Origin: Lachnospiraceae bacterium NK4A144
GTDB lineage: Bacteria > Bacillota > Clostridia > Lachnospirales > Lachnospiraceae
DNA length: 64,000 nt
Direction of reading: 5' to 3'
NCBI GenBank assembly: GCA_000424365.1
Contig: AUJT01000002.1
Span: 124,001-188,000 of the forward strand
Below, piece after piece: positions 51,604 through 59,478 of this stretch. Numbering within the stretch: the first letter of the stretch is position 1; each line of letters begins with the position of its first letter. A model generated the notes under the pieces. The model ran no database searches. It saw only the letters and a list, made by a program, of their open reading frames with translations, and was not told where the DNA came from. Both the position numbers and the translations under genes were made by a program.

Positions 51604-53103
51604 CTATAAACGACCGGACTGAACACGCAGATCTATCTCAAACATCCGCTTCCACGGCATGGTGACGCAGATGTCCCTTACGTCACCTTCTATCGAGTGA
51701 AGATGCCTGTGCAGATAGTCTCGAAGCCTGTCAGACACGATATGACTCACAACACCGTCTCTGTCTTTTACGTCAAAGTACGTCATACCTGACTCCGGCA
51801 GATCATCTGTAACTTCACCGCGTATCTTTCCGCAGTAGCCTGCGTCCTCCAGATATCTCTCGATCATAAAGTTCTTAAAATCATCTGTTTTTCCATAGTA
51901 ATACACAAACACAGCCTCAGCCAAAGCCGTACCAAGCGTATTTGCCGATGTATTCCATCCTGCATATCCGTCGAGTGTCAACAGCATTCGATTTTTATCT
52001 AAAGAATCGATGATCTCAAGGTCTCCGCCATTTGCATAAGCATTATCAGCCATAACAGCCAACTTTCCGGCAGTTTTCACTTTATTGATACTGTCAATGA
52101 GCCCTTTTATATCGCGACTTCTATAGCCTTCCGTGCCCGCAGGCTGGCTCACCGCTTCTCGCATCTGTCCGGACGGAGCTGTGAGGTAAAGCACGATTTC
52201 CGCCTTATCTATATCAGAAACAGCTTCGCATCCTGCCGATTTAATGTGGTTCAGCACAGTATTTATGAGCTCTGCACCTTCATAAAGCGGCACGATATTT
52301 TTTGCTTCTTCACTAAAAAACCACGGATAGATCTTGGGTCTCCTGTCACTGAACGCATTGATCATTCGAGAGATAAGAGTCAGCTCTACTTCATCGGCAC
52401 CGGGATAGATCAACACTTTGTCTGTCAGACCATACTCTGCGATCTTCTCTCTCACAATTTCCTGGTCCATGGCAGCGTATCCATAGGCTGCCGAATCATC
52501 CTGCGGGATCACCAGACCGTCTATAAAGCCCTCCTTTGCAAGGTTTAAGACTTCTACGTTCATGTATCTGTTTATCGCCCTGCGGTTTATATAGTCTTCA
52601 AGTATCCGCTTATCGACCTGCTCCGCTGCCTTATCCACCGAGATCTCACTTTTAACACCATTCCTGCTTTTATGGATTGCCTCACCCAGATCATGTATCT
52701 CCTTTCCGCAAAAAAGATAATAGTCCGGCTCCTCATCATCACTTGAGTAGTTCGGGCACCTCATTATCACATTGAAGCCATAGATCAGTATCCCAGGATT
52801 CATCTCCCGTATCTTCTTAATGACCTCAGTTCTCGAAACGAGTTCTTCTTTTTCATGCTTATGTATCCTTGACGGAACCAGTCCGCCATAAAGCAGCATA
52901 TCGAGGGAGATCACGAGTCCGTCTGCCTCCTTGCATTCTCTATATAAAAAATCTTTTATCGCATCAAAATCCGCCGGCGTTTTTTTTTCGCCTAATCTTT
53001 CCGGCTTTACGATGTTTATTGCTCCGTCCGAGAAAAGCCGTTCGGGAAAATTCATATTACACGGTCTTTCATCAAGAGGAAGCAGTACTATTTTTTTACC
53101 CAT
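51604..53103 (-). CDS. DUF4127 family protein
   Basis: A 499-aa soluble protein of the DUF4127 family. It opens with the family mark IVLLPLDERPCNMNFP, then LVISLDMLLYGGLVPSR, FNVIMRCPNYSSDDEEPDYY and LVIPQDDSAAYGYAAMDQE, followed by IYPGADEVELTLISR and TLDGYAGWNTSANTLGTALA. Conserved Asp, Glu, His and Asn suggest a metal-dependent hydrolase or lyase, but no reaction is proven. The place in a hexosaminidase/NanE operon points to amino-sugar catabolism. RBS GGGGGAA is 7 nt from the ATG. Confidence 0.85.
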   Translation of the reverse strand: MGKKIVLLPLDERPCNMNFPERLFSDGAINIVKPERLGEKKTPADFDAIKDFLYRECKEADGLVISLDMLLYGGLVPSRIHKHEKEELVSRTEVIKKIREMNPGILIYGFNVIMRCPNYSSDDEEPDYYLFCGKEIHDLGEAIHKSRNGVKSEISVDKAAEQVDKRILEDYINRRAINRYMNVEVLNLAKEGFIDGLVIPQDDSAAYGYAAMDQEIVREKIAEYGLTDKVLIYPGADEVELTLISRMINAFSDRRPKIYPWFFSEEAKNIVPLYEGAELINTVLNHIKSAGCEAVSDIDKAEIVLYLTAPSGQMREAVSQPAGTEGYRSRDIKGLIDSINKVKTAGKLAVMADNAYANGGDLEIIDSLDKNRMLLTLDGYAGWNTSANTLGTALAEAVFVYYYGKTDDFKNFMIERYLEDAGYCGKIRGEVTDDLPESGMTYFDVKDRDGVVSHIVSDRLRDYLHRHLHSIEGDVRDICVTMPWKRMFEIDLRVQSGRL

Positions 53104-53117
53104 GTCATTTCCCCCAT

Positions 53118-53155
53118 GTAACTGTTAAGAACCCTTTGGGGTTCTTAACAGTTAC
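53118..53155. repeat. 17-bp perfect hairpin overlapping a stop codon
   Basis: GTAACTGTTAAGAACCC pairs with its exact complement (53139-53155) around TTTG. The GNAT gene's stop codon (53152-53154) is inside the stem. The GTAACTGTT ends resemble the ends of the MITE-like elements. No T-tract follows, so it is more likely an RNA-stability element or a short relative of the repeat family. Confidence 0.75.
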
Positions 53156-54075
53156 GAAATGTCTCTATATGCTCCCCTGTAGGTTCTTTCAGGTTCAAAT
53201 CCGAACTGACCATAAAAATCTTTTAATATAGTCCAGTCAATGTTAACTGTTTTTACACCAAGTTTTCTAAGCTGCATCAGGGATTCCCTGAGGATATAAT
53301 CACCCACATGGTTTCCACGCACCTTTTTCGCGATACCAATGGGTCCCAGACCGCCGTACTCTTTTCCGGCTCCGTCGAGCATACAGTAACCTACGATTTT
53401 TTCTTCCGTACGAGACCAGAGGAGCACTATTTCTTCACTGCTTTTTCCCTCTGCCAGCGCCGTTTCTGCTTCAAATTCCCAGCGCCCCGGGAACTCTTTC
53501 TCCAGAAACTCCAGCAGTTCATTTTTTTGTCCATCATAAACAGAGATACGATAGTTCTTTTCATAATCTTCTGTATCAAAATCTTCTATCTTTTCGTTTG
53601 TAACTATTCCGGCTTCCAGATCGTAGTGATCCATATCATTGATCCAGAAACCTTCTTTTTTGAAAAAACCTATATTTTCCTCATCAGGGCTTGGGATCCC
53701 GGAAAAGAAATTATTGTAATCCTGTCCGAGATATACTCTCTTTACACCATGAAGCGAGAGCCTTTGCAGCGCATGTTCCAAAAGACTGCTCCCTATTCCC
53801 TCATGCCTCATGTCCTTCCGCACCGCAAAGATGCTGATCCACGCCGTATCGGGATAGACCTCATCTTCCTCAGAAATCTTTACACCTATGAATCCACAGG
53901 CCTTTCCGCCTATCCCACGGGCTATAAAGCTTCCCTCGCTAAAATAATCCTCTGTATTAAAAAGGTTTTCCTCGAGCTTCTTTTCTGTTATGTGAAAATT
54001 TTTGTCAAAAACACTATCACATATCTCGCATATTTCTTTGACGTCTTTTTTATCCAGCCTATCTATACTCGTCAT
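53152..54075 (-). CDS. Tandem GNAT acetyltransferase
   Basis: A 307-aa protein with two GNAT domains. In the first, acetyl-CoA binding is shown by IFAVRKDMRHEGIGSSLLEH (residues about 79-98). In the second, LGPIGIAKKVRGNHVGDYIL (about 245-264) is the same motif. It should transfer an acetyl group from acetyl-CoA to an amine, perhaps an amino sugar, given the operon (GH20, ABC importer, DUF4127, NanE). The ATG follows the permease gene by 4 nt. Substrate unknown. Confidence 0.85.
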   Translation of the reverse strand: MTSIDRLDKKDVKEICEICDSVFDKNFHITEKKLEENLFNTEDYFSEGSFIARGIGGKACGFIGVKISEEDEVYPDTAWISIFAVRKDMRHEGIGSSLLEHALQRLSLHGVKRVYLGQDYNNFFSGIPSPDEENIGFFKKEGFWINDMDHYDLEAGIVTNEKIEDFDTEDYEKNYRISVYDGQKNELLEFLEKEFPGRWEFEAETALAEGKSSEEIVLLWSRTEEKIVGYCMLDGAGKEYGGLGPIGIAKKVRGNHVGDYILRESLMQLRKLGVKTVNIDWTILKDFYGQFGFEPERTYRGAYRDIS

Positions 54076-54079
54076 GCAC

Positions 54080-54925
54080 TCACCCCTTGACTGCTCCGCT
54101 GACAGCTTCGATATAGTTTTTCTGACAGATCATAAATACGATAAGTACCGGTATGATAGAGATGATCGTGCCTGCCGCAACATATCCAAATTTATAGCTG
54201 AAAGATCCGTTCAGGTACTGGAGCGCTGTTGCCAGAGGATATTTATTTGGATCCTGCAGGACGATGATCGGCCACAGGAATGAATTCCAGTTTCCAATGA
54301 AATCAAAAATGATGATCGTGGAGATACTTGGCATGATACCCGGAACCATTATCTGAGCCCAGGTTCTGAGCTCTCCTGCGCCGTCTATACGTGCGGCTTC
54401 CACCAGTTCCTTTGGTACTCCAAGATACGCCTGCCTCATGAGGATTATGCTGAAAGCCTTTACAGATGATGGCAGTATCACTCCGAGGAACGTATTTAAG
54501 AGATGCAGCTTACTGATTATCAGATAGTTTACGATCATACCCGCTGCCGCAGGGATGATCATGGTAGCTACCAGTGTTCCAAAGATGATATTTTTTCCCT
54601 TAAAGTCCATCATGGCCAGCGGATATGCACACATGGCAGAAAAGACCACGTCCAACACTATCGCTGCGACTGTGATGATCACGGTATTTCCAACGTACAT
54701 AGGCAGATTCATGTAGCTTATGACACCTGTAAAATTTTCCAGTGAAAAATCACTCAGCTTAAAATTCAGACTGTAGATATTTGCTCCAACTCTAAGGGAT
54801 GACAGCAGGAGCCAGATAAACGGTCCTGCACATACCAGAGCGATAATTATAAGGAGAAGGTATGCCAGTATATCACCAAACAGCTTTTTCTTATTTCTTA
54901 TTTTTACCGGTTTATCAGTCGCCAT
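54080..54925 (-). CDS. Carbohydrate ABC transporter permease (MalG-like)
   Basis: A 281-aa permease with six hydrophobic segments. The EAA loop reads ELVEAARIDGAGELRTWAQI (residues about 173-192), where the ATPase docks. It overlaps the end of the MalF-like gene by 11 bp, so translation is coupled. It imports oligosaccharides or amino sugars with the partner permease and the lipoprotein at 55888. No ATPase gene is in the operon; a shared MsmX-type ATPase encoded elsewhere is expected. RBS GGGAGG is 8 nt from the ATG. Confidence 0.92.
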   Translation of the reverse strand: MATDKPVKIRNKKKLFGDILAYLLLIIIALVCAGPFIWLLLSSLRVGANIYSLNFKLSDFSLENFTGVISYMNLPMYVGNTVIITVAAIVLDVVFSAMCAYPLAMMDFKGKNIIFGTLVATMIIPAAAGMIVNYLIISKLHLLNTFLGVILPSSVKAFSIILMRQAYLGVPKELVEAARIDGAGELRTWAQIMVPGIMPSISTIIIFDFIGNWNSFLWPIIVLQDPNKYPLATALQYLNGSFSYKFGYVAAGTIISIIPVLIVFMICQKNYIEAVSGAVKG

Positions 54926-55811
54926 TTGTCATACCTCCCTTTTTACCGTATGCAAATACAACGATACTGAGTATAGTTGTTACTATTGCCTGCACCGCTC
55001 CTATCGCTGCAGCATATCCAAACTGGAAATCCGAAAATGCCTTTGTGTAGGAGTAGTAATTGATGACCATAGTGGCATTATTCGGTCCGCCCTTTGTGAG
55101 CACAAATACCACATCAAATACACCAACCGCCGAGATCACGGAGTTCAGTGAGCAAAACCATATGTAAGGCTTCAGCAGAGGAAGCTTTATCCTCGTAAAT
55201 ACTATTAAAGAATCAGCTCCGTCAATACGTGCCGCCTCGCAAAGTTCACCGGGGATTCCCTGCAGTCCTGCGAGATACATCATCATATAGTAGCCAAGTC
55301 CCTGCCACACCGTGATAAACATGATGCACGGCATCGCACCAAATTTGCTGCTCAGGAATCCGAGAGGCATGCTGATGATACCTGCATTTTGCAAAAAAAT
55401 ATTTATGACACCGTTTGAGTCAAAGATAAATCCCCAGATGATCGACACAGCGACCATGGAAGTGACAACAGGTATATAAAACAGGGTCCTGAATATATTC
55501 ATCCCCGGTAGATTTCTATTTACTAGTACTGCCAAAAGTATGGATAGTATCTGGATTATGGGAACTACTATGACGAATAGTACAGAATTTTTGATAGATA
55601 TCAGAAATACCCGATCCTGAAATGCTTTGATGAAATTTTTGATCCCGATAAATTTTGTCGTTCCAAGTACTGAGTAATCATAAAACATCAATATCAGACT
55701 GCCGATTATCGGTATTATCGTAAAAACCAGTATGAGTATCAGCGCAGGAGCCATAAACCCGTATGCGTTTATCGTCCGCCTGGTTTTCATTTTTGTTGCC
55801 TTTGTACGCAT
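54915..55811 (-). CDS. Carbohydrate ABC transporter permease (MalF-like)
   Basis: A 298-aa permease with six hydrophobic segments, the first near residue 17-40. The EAA loop reads GELCEAARIDGADSLIVFTR (about residues 195-214). The ATG at 55811 has GGAGG only 4 nt upstream; an ATG seven codons later is an alternative, and the open frame ten codons earlier lacks an RBS. It lies after the substrate-binding lipoprotein and is coupled to the MalG-like gene. Confidence 0.92.
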   Translation of the reverse strand: MRTKATKMKTRRTINAYGFMAPALILILVFTIIPIIGSLILMFYDYSVLGTTKFIGIKNFIKAFQDRVFLISIKNSVLFVIVVPIIQILSILLAVLVNRNLPGMNIFRTLFYIPVVTSMVAVSIIWGFIFDSNGVINIFLQNAGIISMPLGFLSSKFGAMPCIMFITVWQGLGYYMMMYLAGLQGIPGELCEAARIDGADSLIVFTRIKLPLLKPYIWFCSLNSVISAVGVFDVVFVLTKGGPNNATMVINYYSYTKAFSDFQFGYAAAIGAVQAIVTTILSIVVFAYGKKGGMTNGD

Positions 55812-55887
55812 ATACCCTCCACAAAACAGCGTATTGATCAAACATTTCCAACGGGGAAATTTCCCCGCCGGAAATGTCAGAAATCAA

Positions 55888-57168
55888 TTACTCCGCATTT
55901 TCAGCAAGAATCGCGTTCACATCTGCTTCTGCCTGATCAAGTGCCTGCTTGCTGTCATCACCGTTAATGATAACTGCCTCATAAACTCTGTTTATGGCAT
56001 CCTCGATAGTACTCTGATTGCCAATACCAAGCGAAAAGTCCTCGGATGTGAGACTTGCCTTTGCAGACATTGCACTTGCCTGTCCCTCAAGTGACTCTGT
56101 ATCAGAAGTGAAGTACGGATCTTCACTTGCTTTCTTTGTAGACGGGAAGATAGAAACAGTCTTGCAGAAAGCCAGCTGGTTATCATCATTTGTTACATAA
56201 TTTGCAAATGCGATAGCAGCCTCATGGTTCTTACTTGCCTCAGGAATTACCAGGTTCATGAGCGGATTACGGCTGAGTCCATTAGAACCTGTAAGAGGTG
56301 TCGTGATAGCTACCTTCTCATAAATATCAGGTGCCTCATCCTTTATACGTGACAGAGAAGATCCGGAAGAACTTACGATAGCGAGCTTTCCTGACTCAAA
56401 TTCTTTAAGTTCTTCATCCCAGTCGCCCCACTTTGTCTTGGATATAGCGCCCTTATCTGTGAACTCCTTGTACTTCTCAAGGAGTGACAGCGATGCATCA
56501 TTGTTAAATACCGCAGACTTTCCATCCTCACTGATAACATCCAGATTTTCGGAGATCAGGAGATTAAAGTAAGAATCCGGTGTAAAGAGATATGCTCCGG
56601 TCTTTTCATGAAATTCCTCGCACTCGGAAAGTGCTTCTTCAAAAGTTGTCGGAACCTTCATGCCAGCCTGATCAAAAAGCTCCTTGTTATAGAACATGAT
56701 ATCCGGTGATGCATACCACGGAAATGCATAGACGGAATCACCGATGCTTGCTGACTTCCAGAGACTCTCTGTGTAAATACTCTTCTGCTCCTCAGTTGCC
56801 TCTTTATTGAGATCTACGAGAGCCCCCTGCGCTGCAAGAGTAAGTGTCATCTGTGTATTGAAATTAACTACATCCGGTGCATTGCCGCCTGCAACAGCAG
56901 TTACGAGTTTTGACTTGATATCGTCATAAGGCACATCTGTCCAGTTGATCTTCACTCCCGGATTGTCAGCCTCGTACTTTGCTATCATGTCATTAAAGAA
57001 ATCTCCGAAAGATGCCTTTAAGTCAATAGTCCAAAACTCGATCGTTGTCTCCGCCGCAGCTGTCCCTGCTGCCTTTGCAGAATCTCCTGAAACACTGCTC
57101 CCGCATCCTGTCAGTGAACTAAGTGCCATAATGCCGCAGAGCACCATGCTCAAAACCCTTTTCTTCAT
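55888..57168 (-). CDS. Sugar ABC transporter substrate-binding lipoprotein
   Basis: A 426-aa extracellular solute-binding protein of family 1. The signal MKKRVLSMVLCGIMALSS ends in the lipobox LTGC with lipidated C22. The mature part opens TTIEFWTIDLKASFGDFF, and continues with DVVNFNTQMTLTLAAQGALV, as in MsmE/UgpB-type proteins. Tryptophans such as in YAFPWYASPDIMFYNKELFD line the sugar pocket. Ligand is probably an N-acetylhexosamine oligosaccharide given the GH20 gene upstream. The ATG has GGAGG 9 nt before it; a hairpin lies between it and GH20. Confidence 0.92.
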   Translation of the reverse strand: MKKRVLSMVLCGIMALSSLTGCGSSVSGDSAKAAGTAAAETTIEFWTIDLKASFGDFFNDMIAKYEADNPGVKINWTDVPYDDIKSKLVTAVAGGNAPDVVNFNTQMTLTLAAQGALVDLNKEATEEQKSIYTESLWKSASIGDSVYAFPWYASPDIMFYNKELFDQAGMKVPTTFEEALSECEEFHEKTGAYLFTPDSYFNLLISENLDVISEDGKSAVFNNDASLSLLEKYKEFTDKGAISKTKWGDWDEELKEFESGKLAIVSSSGSSLSRIKDEAPDIYEKVAITTPLTGSNGLSRNPLMNLVIPEASKNHEAAIAFANYVTNDDNQLAFCKTVSIFPSTKKASEDPYFTSDTESLEGQASAMSAKASLTSEDFSLGIGNQSTIEDAINRVYEAVIINGDDSKQALDQAEADVNAILAENAE

Positions 57169-57247
57169 CTTTTGTTTCCTCCCGATCTTGATAATCATTG
57201 ATCTATATCCCTTACTGCTCCAGGTACCTCATGGCGCAGCGGCAAAA

Positions 57248-57278
57248 ATTTGAACATTCTCTTTTCAGAAGTTCAAAT
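57248..57278 (-). terminator. GH20-binding protein intercistronic hairpin
   Basis: On the transcribed strand ATTTGAAC pairs with GTTCAAAT around a 15-nt loop and is followed by TTTTGCC. It begins just after the GH20 stop codon. It is probably a partial terminator or stability hairpin within the operon. Confidence 0.65.
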
Positions 57279-57279
57279 C

Positions 57280-59127
57280 CTACCCGATTACATTTGGTGA
57301 TACGATATTTGACCATAGATTATAGTTCATCGTATCTATGCCACTTGCCGTACAATAAGCAAATTCCTTCTGCTTTTCCTCCAAAACTTCTATTGGATCA
57401 TTTTTATAGATAAAGCAGTCTAAAATCTGCTCTACGTCCTTAAGTCTCTGTATCAGTCCACCAAATCTGATAGCCTGTACCTCAAAGCCGTAGTCTTTAT
57501 TTTCTTTATGCCACTGATACTTAAACGCCTCGTAAAGCGACTCTATATAAGGTATCAGCTTTTCCTCTATCTCCGATGAGATCACGCTGAGCGCTCCCCT
57601 GTCTGAACTCGAATATGCCTCTCTGATCCTTATTCCCAGATCAGCCTTGACAGTTAATACTTCTGCCAGCGCCCTCTCCGTCTCAAAAAGGTAGCCGTAT
57701 TCATTACCTACCTTATTTATGACTTCTTTCAGATCTGTAACTATCGAGCGGAATCTTTCCGGCAGTCCATCCGGTATCAGCGGATCGAATGTCCCGTACA
57801 GAGGATCATTAAATAGCAAAAATTTGCTTATATTATTATGCCTGTCACCTTTTTCCAGATATGGATTTACGTCATCTATCTTTATAAAAATCTCAAAGTC
57901 TATGCCTGTAAGGCTCTTAAATCCCTCATTATCTTCATCTTCTCCATATGCCATCTCCGCTGTCCTGTAGAGCACCGGCAGGATAGAGAAGCATCCAGCT
58001 TCTGCACCGTTATCGCCCCAGCAGGTAACCGTATATGACTTTAATCCATACTTTCTGCACTGACTAATAGCTGCTTTATTCGCCTTTATGCTGTATCGAT
58101 TATGCGGTGCAAGTCCGCTCCATTTCCAGGCGCCTCCGGCAAATCCGACATTTTTTGTAAGAGCGAGATGTGCCTTTATCCTTTCTTCATAATGTGCCGG
58201 ATCCTGTGAATAATAATCCCAGTAACATATCTCCACATCTTCCGGAACAATTCCCTCGGATTTTTTATCAGAAACATTTTCCGGAGCGGCAAAGCCAAAG
58301 AACATATCACTCCACATCTGCGCCTTAAGGCCATACTTTCTGCAAGTATCAAGCACCAGATCGAGATGCTTCTGCATGATCTCTTTTCTCGGCTCATATC
58401 CATTTTTATCCGTATATCTGCCCCGACCTACTAGGTAAGCTTCATCCATTCCGATATTGATCTTTTTTGTCCGAAACGACCTTGCAACTGTCCCAAGGAG
58501 ATGATCTATGAGATCAGCCGTTCTTTTTTCTCCTGTAAGCAGAATGTCGCCCGTATCTATGATTGAAGCATATTCTTCATAGCGAGTGACCTGATTTACA
58601 TGAGCAAGTGTCTGAATAAAAGGCCGGAGCTCCATGCCGATAAACGCAGCATAATCATCCATTTCCCTGATCTCGTCTGCTGTATAGGCACCTCGCTGAT
58701 ACCCCCAGTGAGGTTCCTTATCTATCTGCAACGTGTCTTCCATATACAGACCTACGAAGTCATATCCCATAAGGGCAGCCAAACGGAGCATCTTCTTTAC
58801 GGTTTCAATCTTCAGAACTGCATTTCTCGACACATCCAGCATGACACCGAAATCTTCAAAGCATTTCTCTCTATGCAATGTGCCCTCGAAGTCTATGCCG
58901 GTTTCTGATCGTTCAAGTGACATTATTTTCAGGAGTGCTCTGCCAAGTTCCGATGCTGCTCCATACTTCACCACTATGCGGTCATCATTTTTCTGTATCT
59001 CATATCCCTTGTCTGATTTTTTCTCCAGGATCAAAGCATACGGTGACTCAGGATCTATGATGCTTAATTCTTTATTTAATTCGATTACGATATCTCTATC
59101 CGTACCGACGATCTCACTTATCTGCAT
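57280..59127 (-). CDS. GH20 family beta-N-acetylhexosaminidase
   Basis: A 615-aa glycosidase releasing terminal GlcNAc or GalNAc from oligosaccharides. An N-terminal GH20b-like domain spans about residues 1-85; the barrel starts CFEDFGVMLDVSRNAVLKIE, and the catalytic pair D228-E229 is in INIGMDEAYLVGRG. The polar ligands in the C-terminal part of the barrel include YCWDYYSQDPAHYEERI-like text (residues about 300) and GAWKWSGLAPHN. There is no signal peptide, so it cleaves imported oligosaccharides inside the cell. It is the first gene of the amino-sugar operon, with a good promoter at 59193-59221. Confidence 0.92.
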   Translation of the reverse strand: MQISEIVGTDRDIVIELNKELSIIDPESPYALILEKKSDKGYEIQKNDDRIVVKYGAASELGRALLKIMSLERSETGIDFEGTLHREKCFEDFGVMLDVSRNAVLKIETVKKMLRLAALMGYDFVGLYMEDTLQIDKEPHWGYQRGAYTADEIREMDDYAAFIGMELRPFIQTLAHVNQVTRYEEYASIIDTGDILLTGEKRTADLIDHLLGTVARSFRTKKINIGMDEAYLVGRGRYTDKNGYEPRKEIMQKHLDLVLDTCRKYGLKAQMWSDMFFGFAAPENVSDKKSEGIVPEDVEICYWDYYSQDPAHYEERIKAHLALTKNVGFAGGAWKWSGLAPHNRYSIKANKAAISQCRKYGLKSYTVTCWGDNGAEAGCFSILPVLYRTAEMAYGEDEDNEGFKSLTGIDFEIFIKIDDVNPYLEKGDRHNNISKFLLFNDPLYGTFDPLIPDGLPERFRSIVTDLKEVINKVGNEYGYLFETERALAEVLTVKADLGIRIREAYSSSDRGALSVISSEIEEKLIPYIESLYEAFKYQWHKENKDYGFEVQAIRFGGLIQRLKDVEQILDCFIYKNDPIEVLEEKQKEFAYCTASGIDTMNYNLWSNIVSPNVIG

Positions 59128-59192
59128 ATAACGTATCCCTTTTTGATAAAACCAATGCGGAAGTTAACTATACTTCCCCTGTCCTCACGAAA

Positions 59193-59221
59193 ATTATATG
59201 TTCGTTTTTTTGTGTTTACAA
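59193..59221 (-). promoter_or_regulatory. Promoter of the GH20 operon
   Basis: Minus strand: -35 TTGTAA (59216-59221), 17-bp spacer, -10 TATAAT (59193-59198). Transcription would start near 59186, 59 nt before the GH20 ATG. The palindromic operator lies 39 bp upstream of the -10 box. Confidence 0.75.
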
Positions 59222-59237
59222 TGGATGACGGGGATTC

Positions 59238-59251
59238 TGAATGTACTTTCA
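59238..59251. promoter_or_regulatory. Predicted MurR/RpiR operator upstream of GH20
   Basis: TGAATGTACTTTCA, one mismatch from the perfect palindrome TGAAAGTACTTTCA at 61469. Its form TGAAA-N4-TTTCA is like the boxes bound by MurR/RpiR regulators. The gap to the GH20 -10 box is 39 bp, the same as at nagBA. Confidence 0.65.
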
Positions 59252-59415
59252 AAAAGAGCCGTTACTGTTCACTCGCTATCAGCTCGTTCCAGTAACGACT
59301 TCGCGCATTTATGAGAGTTCGCCTGCGGCGAAAAATGCGCTCACACCCACATCACTTTCTTACGCAGTCAGCGGCATAGCGCTTCCTGCTACATGTAAAC
59401 TGTAACAAAAGTGCC
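59252..59415. mobile_element. MITE-like element copy 3, diverged, with 9-bp imperfect flanking repeats
   Basis: The element spans 59261-59406 (146 bp), begins GTTACTGTTCACTCGC and ends GTAAACTGTAAC. It is flanked by AAAAGAGCC (59252-59260) and AAAAGTGCC (59407-59415), one mismatch. The internal sequence differs from copies 1 and 2, yet the central hairpin is kept (GCGCATTT/AAATGCGC, inner TTCGCC/GGCGAA, 59303-59340). It was inserted between the ROK terminator and the operator of the GH20 promoter. Confidence 0.75.
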
Positions 59416-59430
59416 GCTAACGTTGAAAAA

Positions 59431-59469
59431 GCCCTCTGAAATTTGAAAATTCAAACAAATTTCAGGGGC
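59431..59469 (-). terminator. Terminator of the RpiR-ROK operon
   Basis: On the transcribed strand GCCCCTGAAATTTG pairs with CAAATTTCAGAGGGC (one bulge) and is followed by TTTTTCAAC. It is about 10 nt after the ROK stop. Confidence 0.85.
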
Positions 59470-59478
59470 TTCTTTCTA

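Noticed and set aside
53308-54090. 260-codon open frame on the plus strand
   Set aside because: It is antisense to the tandem GNAT gene, whose motifs are intact, and its translation is rich in F, I and C without family features.
57230-57285. tRNA-like words (TGGCGCAGCGGC, GTTCAAATCC) before the binding-protein gene
   Set aside because: The acceptor arms do not pair, the T-stem does not pair, and no proper anticodon stem forms. The visible inverted repeat is better explained as an intercistronic hairpin.
59238-59251. cre (CcpA) site near the GH20 promoter
   Set aside because: The palindrome lacks the central CG and the WTGNAANCGNWNNCA pattern; it matches its twin before nagBA better as an RpiR box.
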